64,000 bases of DNA from Salvia splendens (taxonomy: Eukaryota > Streptophyta > Magnoliopsida > Lamiales > Lamiaceae), in the NCBI RefSeq assembly GCF_004379255.2, contig NC_056036.1, positions 40,759,576-40,823,575 on the forward strand, in the 5' to 3' direction. The notes below the pieces were generated by a model. It searched no databases, was not told the origin of the DNA, and saw only the letters and a program-made list of their open reading frames with translations. The first letter of the stretch is position 1. Each line of letters starts with the position of its first letter. Positions 56,575 through 64,000 of this stretch are shown here, in pieces. Position numbers and translations under genes: made by a program.

Positions 56575-57839
56575 TGATGTGATATTTTAGAGTTCTTAAT
56601 CAATGTATAAAGATTATCAAGTTCAATTATTTAAACTCTAATAATACTACACTACTGCAAGAATACAGTATCGTAGTAGTATTTCAAGTGTCGATCCACA
56701 GGGAGGCGAGATTGCTTACACTTAATATGACTACACAAAGCATAAAAAGATTTTGTTTGATTTTGAAATGGTTAACTAACTTAAGCTACTTAAATGAGAC
56801 TTTTAACACGAGAAAGACAAGTCACTCCAAGTTGCTTTCTAAGCTTGCGTTGTTACACACCATTACGACGAACCATACGACGGGATTAAAATTATCAACC
56901 TAATCGCGTGCACTGAACATGTCTACGACGTATAGTTCACAGTCAGCTGAACACTTGTTCCATGAACCAACTTTCAACGACATTTAGTTCCTGCGGATGC
57001 GCGGGAATAAATGTCGTCTACTATAATCACTTACCTAATCCACTATCAATTTATCCCCTGAACAGTTCTAAATCGAAAGCATACCAACAAACGATCAATC
57101 CTAAGCTATGTTAAAGAGACAATAGTTAAGATTTAACAACACTACATCATTAGCCAAAAACGTAGCATTTTAATTAAAGCAAACATTGTTGGTACCAAAA
57201 CACATGATTCGATGGTGTGAAAACATTCATACAAGCCTAGATTACAACTCGGAGCAACAAAGAGAGCCTAGCCTATACACATGGTAGAATGTAGAAATAA
57301 AACCATAGGTGTGATGCTCTCGTCGAGTGGAGTTGGGATTCGGGAATGGATGGTCGGAATAATGGCCGGAATGTCTTCCTTCTCTTCTTCCTCTCCTCCT
57401 TTCTCTCCTTCTGTCTTTTTCTCTGTCTCCCCCTCTCTGTCCGTTTCCTTTCTCTTTTTATTTCCCCAGCAAAACTGCCGAGAAAACTGCTGAAATGCAG
57501 TTGAACCACCAAACGCCCGACCGGGCGAAATTAGAAGGGATAATCGCCCGACCGGGCGAACGGCTTCTGGAGGTATCGTGGGGAAACGCCCGACCGGGCG
57601 TTTTGTGTCGTCAATAATCGCCCGACCGGGCGAACTTTCTGGAATCCTCATGCGTAACGCCCGACCGGGCGTTTTAGAAGCTCAGAATCGCCCGACCGGG
57701 TGTTTCTTCTGCCTGCTATTCTGACGCATTTCCAGCTTCCAACACCCAAAACTACACTCAAAACACACTTTGGTGAGTTACAATTACATAGAAATGTTTA
57801 GTCTACGGGGGAAAAGTATAGGAAATATGCTTCGCATCA
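56575..57839 (-). repeat. 5' LTR of the TR-GAG element
   Basis: 1265 bp, same ends and length as 50879-52143, including the six palindromes at 57514-57702. It is followed on the plus strand by CTATT (57840-57844), the target duplication in the host exon. Confidence 0.95.
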
Positions 57840-58340
57840 CTATTCTTGAAGCTTCTTGTTCTGCTAACTTCAATACCCATTGAAGGATCTGGTGTTACAC
57901 ATACAAAAAGTGTGTTGGTAGATATTCTCATTTTTATGTTATATTTTAGTGATATATTGCATGCTTTACTTCTATTAATGATGCATGCAATTATATACCA
58001 CTTGATTATAAACAAAATTCTTTAGGTGATTTCAAACAAAAAGCTCAAAGAATGACTTTTTTTTTGTTCAAATGCATGACTATTTGTATATTGGTAGGTT
58101 GTAAGTATAACATAGTAATTGAACCACATAGGTAGTAAAATTCATGTTAATTACTGGTTAGTATAATAAAAAAAGGAAATGCAAAGCCAGCTCACCTGCA
58201 TGTTGGCTCTAACTTAAAATGGTATGGCTTAAATATATTTGGTCAAATGATGGGAGTACACAATCAAAGAGAACTGGTTTGGAGAGAGAGTTTACTGGAG
58301 TGAGGTTTTGTTGAATCTAAATAACATGATGAAAGTTTGG

Positions 58341-58350
58341 CTATATATAG
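58341..58350 (-). promoter_or_regulatory. TATA box of the interrupted small gene
   Basis: CTATATATAG (palindromic) lies 140 bp upstream of the ATG at 58201. Transcription would begin near 58310 on the minus strand, giving a leader without any AUG before the start codon. Confidence 0.55.
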
Positions 58351-60073
58351 ATAGCTAGAGTGATAGTCTAATTAATTTGAGGATACATGATGGAAAAATA
58401 GTCTATTTGGCACTTCTCTACACCATACAAGTGTAGTGCTTACGTGGTTTTGGATCAATTGTAGGTGGGTCCTATTTTTCGCCGAGTAAAAATTTAGTAG
58501 TCTAGACACATTACTATTTAGTGAATTCGGTCGATCACAATTACTGAAAAAATGAAAAAAATTAAGAAGATGAGATATTTCTTCAATTGTTATCGACTAT
58601 TCTACAAGCCACTTTTTTATTTTACTTAGTAAAATTTTCAAATAAAGTAGTAGAAACTGAATGGTTGCATGAATATAACCCAAGCATTCAGTCCCTAAGT
58701 ATTTTTTCCCTATATTTTCAATTAGTCTCAAGATCTTGAAATTTCTTGTTAATGGGATATATTTCAAATTGACCATGAAAAACCATAAAACTTAGTTGTC
58801 CACAAGAAATTGACTATTAATTAAGTGATTTTTTTTTTGGAAATGAGAGTGATGAATGAGTATGTAGAATCGATGAATAAGAGATGAATGAATAAATTAA
58901 AATTCCTCACTTCTAATAATGTTCGAATTTAAATGTTTCATTCATTCAGTTATAATATTGGTGAGAGATGATAATCATTTTTAACTCTTCCTTAAAAAAG
59001 ATATATGCATATCTCCAAACCAAATGAGTGCATCATGTGTATTCGAATCTAATTAAGAGCATATATTTTGTATAAGTTCATCTCTTTTTCGTTTATTTTA
59101 TGTGCTCTATTGTCGTTTTCCTGTGGAAATTTCAATTCTCACTTATAATCTCATTGTTGCAACTTGCAACAAATATCAAAATAAAGTATCTCACAAATAA
59201 TTATTTAAGTCCATGGCATGTGTCAACAATCCTAATTTCTAACTTTTGGAATAATGGAACCCACGTAGAGGAATGTAGCTTAACAAATACCGTTCATGCC
59301 TTTTTCTACTTATAATGGAGCCTTTAAATTCATAACTAGTTATACAGGTCGTCGCTCGTGACTCTTTTTCTACGTTTAAAAATTATGGTAACTTTTCGAA
59401 AAAATTACTACAAAATTTGTTCATTTACTATAATCTATACCAAACTTTAAAAATGGCGATTATGTTATAAATATTTTTAATTCTCTTACTGATTTGATTA
59501 ATTTAAGAGAAATTGTATACTTGTATATTTGACATGAAAGGGAAAGTTAATTACTTATATACTGTACAAAATTGTGTTCACCTCACAAAAAAGCTATTGA
59601 GTCAAGTCTGAAAATTATGAAATATAAAATTAAACTAATGTATTTGGCTTACACGTTATTCACAAATTTTCCCTAAATCTAAATCAATAGAATAACTGAG
59701 AAAAATGTCAAAATTATATATCCTGAAAATTTTGGGAGATAATTTGGATAAATAAAACATTCTAGACTAATCTATGGTATCTACCACATATAGACTATTT
59801 AATGAATAGACTAATTTTAGCATGTGAATTTTGGTATGGTAAATAATAAATACTACTAATCCGTGATGCAAAATAAACGCAGTCTTCACTTCATATGTCG
59901 TACAAAAATCTAATTCAACAACAAAAAAATAATATGATGTTTTTATATACCGAACAATACTAAGTCTTGAATTTATATTTTCACTAGAATTTTTATTTTC
60001 ACCCCTATATATATTGCTTTTCTTTGTGCTAACTAGCCACGTGGGATTCATTCCGGCACGTCGACTTGAATTC
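58351..60073. other. AT-rich spacer
   Basis: Upstream region of the small minus-strand gene. No coding region, RNA gene or element end was identified; ORFs here are short and AT-driven. Confidence 0.5.
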
Positions 60074-60349
60074 GACATGACAGAATTAGGATTGATATTG
60101 TAGAATTGTATAATTGTTTGATATATCATTCACAATGAGATTGTATATCATATATAGGCTAAGGAAAAAACTAAGGAAAAAACTATACATGGTAAGATAC
60201 TCTCAATCAAATCTTCCTAATTAACCGGCTAAATATCTCCTTCAATTTTTTCCTAATCTTATGCAATCTTCTTTATTTTGCATAATATTCTCTGATCTCC
60301 AACACTCCCCCTCAAGTTAAGTGACGAGATTCCCAAAACTTAACTTGCC

Positions 60350-62213
60350 CAAAACTTCTTGAACGTTCTTTGCAGATACGGCCTTGGTCAAGATGTCCGC
60401 TAGTTGATCTTCGGACTTCACATAGGGAATTTCTACTATCTTCTCTTCAAGGTTCTCCTTATGAAATGTCGATCAATCTCGACGTGTTTGGTTCTATCAT
60501 GTTGCACTGGATTTTCTGAAATACTAATCGCTCTTTTGTGATTCGAGGTTTAGCTCCTTCATTACCCTCCTAAGCCAAAGAATTTCAGTGAGTCCACTTT
60601 TGATGCCTTGGAATTCGGCTTTTGCACTTGACAGAGCCACTACTTTCTGCTTCTTGCTCCTCCAAGTGACCAAATTGCCACCCACAAAGGTGAAGTACCC
60701 TCATGTTGACCGCCTATCAACCGGGTTCCCTGCCCAGTCTGCATCAGTGTATCCATGAATGTCGAGATGTCCATTTTTTTCGGAACAGTACTCCATGTCC
60801 GGCGGTCCCCTTCATGCAGCGCACTACTCTAAGTGCTGCCTCCCAATGTTCGTCCTGTGGGTTATGCATAAACTGACTAAGCACCCCAACTGCATATGCA
60901 ATATCAGGCCGAGTGTGGGATAGATAGATGAGTTTCCCTACCAGCCTTTGGTAGCTCCCCCGATCAGTTGACGCTGCTCCTTTGATTATTTGAAGGCCAT
61001 GATTCTGCATTATGAGAGTATCTGCTGGTTTGCACTCGAGCATCCCTATTTCCGTCAAAAGATCAAGAACATACTTTCGTTGACTAATGAAGATTCCTTT
61101 TCCAGATCTGAGCACTTCGATCCCAAGGAAATATTTGAGATCTCCTAGATTCTTCATCTCAAACTCTGTAGCCAAATGCCCCTTAAGATCTTTTATTTCC
61201 TCTGCATCATCCCCTGTAATGATCATATCATACACATAAATTATCAGGCAAGTGATCTTTTCTCCTCTCCGTTTGATGAAAAGGGTGTGGTCAGAGTTAC
61301 TCTGTCGATAGCCGTATCGTTTCATTACTTCCGTGAATCTCCCGAACCAAGCTCTCGGGGACTGCTTCAACACATATAGAGTTTTCTTTAACTTGCACAC
61401 CTTGCCTTGTCCAAATTCCTCTGTGAAGCCCGGTGGGGCCTCCATATAGATAGGATCCTTCAATTCTCCATGAAGGAATGCATTGGTGACGTCAAACTGA
61501 TGAAGTGGCCAGTCTTTGTTTGCTGCAACGGACAGTAAAACTCTTACAGTGTTCATTTTTGCGATTGGGGAGAATGTCTCTGAATAATCAACTCCCTGAG
61601 TCTACGTATACCCCTTTGCCACTAATCAAGCCTTGTATCGCTCAATACTCCCATCTGGTCTCCGTTTAATTGTGAAGACCCATCTGCAGCCAACTGTATG
61701 TTTCCCATCGGGCAATGGGCTGACCTCTCAAGTGCCGTTTCGTTTCAGTGCTCTCATTTCGACGAGCATTGTCTCCCTCCTGTACTTGATTTTGAAGGCT
61801 TCTTCAAAGGTTCTAGGAATCTCCTCTTCACACAGTGTTGTATAGAATGCCCTTGCCAATTTGGATATGTTGGCTTTGGCAAAGTTAGCCACCAAGTATC
61901 TGCTTTTCCTCCCTATTTGTTCCGGGGAGTATCTCTTGGGCGGAATTCCTCTCGTACTCCGTGGAGGAAGTACGTACTGCCTTATATCCTGATCAATAGT
62001 AGTATCTTCTTCCCCTTCTTCTTCTGTACCAAGTGAGTCAGGAATAATATCTGAACTTTCAGGATTCGGACTAGATATTACCTCAGATTCCGTTACGGTT
62101 GGATCAGAGGAACGCGGCGGAAGCATTGTCGGGATCGTCTCTGCAGACGGGATCAACTCATGAACAGTGCCAGCTAGGGGTGTCGAAACGGGTAACGGGT
62201 ATTGGGTACCCAC
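60350..62213 (-). pseudogene. Copia reverse transcriptase and RNase H, degenerate
   Basis: The linker (61728-62213) reads RYSPEQIGRKSRYLVANFAK and EEIPRTFEEAFK. RT (61556-60744) has VAANKDWPLHQFDVTNAFLH, EAPPGFTEEFGQGKVCKLKK and YVYDMIITGDD in place of the usual YVDD, losing the first catalytic Asp of that motif. RHTRPDIAYAV-like SHTRPDIAYAVGVLSQFM follows. RNase H below 60744 is readable as GYTDADWAGNPVDRRST, a TGA stop, then GYFTFVGGNLVTWRSKKQK and ALSSAKAEF. Not functional. Confidence 0.88.
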
Positions 62214-63190
62214 ACACCCGACCCGTTACCCGTCGGGTTTCGGGTACCCGCTACACGACATAAGCGGGAACGGGAACGGGTTCGGGTATGGGTATTGAGT
62301 TTCAGGTTTTTGCGGGTATCGGGTATACCCGATACCCGAACGGGAATACTCGATATCCGCTTATATACCCGTTTAAATATAAATATTGTATTAAAACTTT
62401 TAATTAATATCCGTTTAAGTCTTTTGTCCATTACCGTAATTTTAATTAATACACGTTTTAGAATTAACTCTGAAGTCTTTTGTCCATTACCCTAAATTGT
62501 CTGTTCTTCACACCCGCGCTGCCACCCGCCGCCCGCCGCCACCCACACCCGCCGCCCGCCACCACCCACATCAACCGCCGACCCCTGTCGCGAAGAAGGT
62601 AAGGGCTCAAGTCAATAACTTCCAGATTGCTGCCCCAATTCCTAAGAAACTGCGTTGGAAATTATTAAAACCGAAACAAGATTTTGTTCTGTGTTTACAA
62701 AATATTGCATACTCTTTCATGCAACCTCTTTATGCATTAAAATATAGATTTAGGTGGCAAGTATTTGGGGATGAGTTTTAGAATTATAACACGTAACCTA
62801 TGTGTTGGATGAGTATTTGGTAAATTAATTTTTTATCAAGCTGGTGCATGGTGAGTTGGTTGTCAGCAATTGTCATATTTAATCTATAGTAAGGCTGGTG
62901 GAGTTTTTGTTGTTTGTTGTGTGAATGAATATTATTCAGATATGTTGCGCCGAGAAGGATTGTAGCTGCCGGCGCCGGCCAAATAACTAGTTGAGTAAAA
63001 TATAGTACCTATTATTCAGATTGTGTGACCAACTGACCATATTCAGATATAAAGCCAACGTGATGAATATATTTTAAACGGGTCGGGTACGGGTATCCCG
63101 TACCCGACAAGGCGGGTACCCGTCACTGTGCGGGTCGGGTAATGAGACAAAGATTTTGGCTACAAACGGGTACCCGTTTCGACACCCCTA
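62175..63190. mobile_element. hAT-like non-autonomous element inside the copia copy
   Basis: Ends are TAGGGGTGTCGAAACGGGTA and its complement (TACCCGTTTCGACACCCCTA at 63190), flanked by GTGCCAGC (62167-62174) and ATGCCAGC (63191-63198), 7 of 8 identical, as expected for an old 8-bp hAT duplication. Both ends are dense in CGGGTACCCG-type motifs. No transposase is present. The interior holds a GC-rich segment at 62505-62600 reading as Pro/Arg/His-rich codons and ending at AAGGTAAGG, a possible captured exon with splice donor. Confidence 0.85.
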
Positions 63191-63198
63191 ATGCCAGC

Positions 63199-63990
63199 TT
63201 GCTCTGTTGGATCCGAATCAAAGTTACTTGGCACATACCACCGAAGGGAGTCATTTTCTTGGGTCTCCCCCTGTCTCACACTCTCCCCTGAGTCCCAAGG
63301 TGGTAGAAGAATTCAGTTTCAAGGAAGTTGCAGTTCATGGTGGTAATAACCCATTTGGTCTTGGGGTCATAACATCTATAGCCCTTCTGGTTAATCCCAT
63401 ATCCCATAAAAATGCAATTAATTGCACACGAGGAGAATTTATTTCTTTCATGCTTTGGGACATGTACATAAACAGAACAACCAAAGGTTTAGGTGGTAAG
63501 GATAAGGCTGAGGGAATTTTGGTCAAGGTGGAAAGGTGATCTAGAGGGGTTTTTCGGTTTAGTATTTTAGTGGGAAGTCGATTGAGAAGGTAAACTGAGG
63601 TAGCTATAGCTTCTGGCCAAAAAGATGGAGGTACTTTTGAGTCAAATAGGAGGGCTCGGGTCATTTCGAGGATGATTCAATTTTTCCGTTCTACTACCCC
63701 GTTTTGTCCTGGTGTGTGGGAATAAGAAGTCTGGTGTACTAACCCATTTTCGCCAAATTTTTTTGTCATGGAACTATTTAAAAATTCCCCCACCCATTAT
63801 CAGACCGTAGGATTTTGACAGACGTCTGAAATTGAGTTTGAACCATTTTATAAAACAACACGAATTTGTCATATACTTCAGATTTATGTTTCATGAAATA
63901 AACCCAAGTAGCTCTACTGCATTCATCAACAAATATCACAAAGTATTTAAAACCAAAACTAGTTCCTATAGGCATTGGGCCCCACACATC
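63199..63990 (-). pseudogene. Copia integrase, degenerate
   Basis: Minus-strand blocks: GPMPIGTSFGFKYFVIFVDE and ATWVYFMKHKSEV (63987-63778) from the catalytic core, KILRSDNGWGNF with the second Asp, then RALLFDSKVPPSFWPEAIAT and YLLNRLPTKILNRKTPLD (63664-63540). The chain is broken by frameshifts between blocks. Downstream coding continues after the hAT insertion. Confidence 0.85.
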
Positions 63991-64000
63991 AGAATGAATA

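Larger units (their letters stand above)
50879..57839 (-). mobile_element. Gag-protease-only LTR retrotransposon (TR-GAG-like, Athila-type gag)
   Basis: LTRs of 1265 bp at 50879-52143 and 56575-57839 start TGATG and end CATCA, with target duplication CTATT (50874-50878 and 57840-57844). Orientation is minus: the PBS lies beside the right LTR and the PPT beside the left one. The only coding region is gag plus a protease-like domain; RT, RNase H and integrase are absent. The LTRs appear identical by eye, so the insertion is recent. It would depend on an autonomous partner for replication. Confidence 0.95.
49714..58201 (-). pseudogene. Small Lys-rich plant gene, exon 2 interrupted by a 7-kb retrotransposon
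   Basis: Minus strand. Exon 1 coding 58201-58196 (Met-Gln), exon 2 57888-50721, exon 3 50077-49996, exon 4 49732-49714. Exon 2 contains the TR-GAG element (50879-57839) with target duplication CTATT. Leaving out the element and one duplication copy, the frame runs through all junctions for 102 residues. Features: helical LQWVLKLAEQEASR near the start, KRKKK, then SSDQSWSSNELADSDKKKKK and a C-terminal PPLRAELRNLVMQPTILP. ATG 58201 is the first AUG after a TATA box, with an in-frame TAA 12-14 bases upstream. The last exon is least certain. I do not recognise the family. The insertion should abolish the normal product unless spliced out. Confidence 0.6.
60074..64000 (-). mobile_element. Decayed Ty1/copia retrotransposon, left part
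   Basis: Minus-strand order from right to left: integrase, linker, RT, RNase H, PPT, 3' LTR. The PPT on the minus strand is TTGAGGGGGAGTG and the LTR starts TGTTGGAGATCAGAG at 60304. The LTR's far end is not certain (about 60074-60140). The other LTR, gag and protease lie beyond the window. Many stops and frameshifts show an old copy. A hAT element interrupts it at 62175-63190. Confidence 0.85.

Noticed and set aside
59767..60129. 120-aa minus-strand ORF next to the copia LTR
   Set aside because: Overlaps the probable end of the LTR and AT-rich flank; no domain recognised.

Overview
The window is plant nuclear DNA from a eudicot. It has spliced genes with GT-AG introns, long AT-rich spacers, a TDIF-type CLE peptide, a plant R-SNARE, and plant-type Ty3/gypsy, Ty1/copia, PIF/Harbinger, hAT, Mutator-like and Stowaway elements. 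No rRNA, tRNA, organellar or bacterial genes were seen. A Lamiales host is only a guess. All exon coordinates were read by eye from splice consensus and reading-frame continuity, and no homology search was run.

Host genes, left to right: (1) a plastid-type membrane protein of unknown function, 8 coding exons, 8051-12913 (+); (2) a one-exon CLE41/CLE44-type gene encoding the exact TDIF peptide, 20655-20930 (+); (3) the nucleostemin-like GTPase NSN1, 9 exons, 23602-26506 (+); (4) a VAMP72-type R-SNARE, 5 exons, 39201-41488 (+); (5) an Alba-domain RGG protein, 8 exons, 43452-46104 (-); (6) a small unrecognised lysine-rich gene, 49714-58201 (-), whose second exon is split by a 7-kb retrotransposon. 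NSN1, the VAMP gene and the Alba gene each carry a telo-box just upstream of the start codon. NSN1 and Alba also have GGCCCA/TGGGC site-II-like motifs.

Mobile DNA fills most of the rest. 1-6925 holds three PIF/Harbinger copies (a Myb-ORF end, an internally deleted transposase copy and a frameshifted transposase copy), a dimeric tRNA-like SINE candidate, and a Mutator-like MITE with a perfect 9-bp target duplication nested in a Stowaway element. 17465-19489 is a Harbinger element with an intact 428-aa DDE transposase. 27369-38339 is a Tat-lineage Ty3/gypsy element with apparently identical 598-bp LTRs, a 5-bp target duplication, gag-pro-RT-dual RNase H-integrase, and a spliced antisense gene between integrase and the 3' LTR. 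50879-57839 is a gag-protease-only element (TR-GAG-like, Athila-type gag) on the minus strand. 60074-64000 is a decayed Ty1/copia element broken by a hAT element at 62175-63190.

The most unusual signals are: the UAG-CAA-UCA stop between protease and RT of the gypsy element; its spliced antisense gene; a six-copy CGCCCGACCGGGCG cluster in the U3 of the TR-GAG LTRs; the retrotransposon in an exon of the small gene; the separation of Myb-like ORF and transposase onto Harbinger copies that share one terminus; and a natural inverted repeat of a coding fragment at 48.2-48.6 kb.
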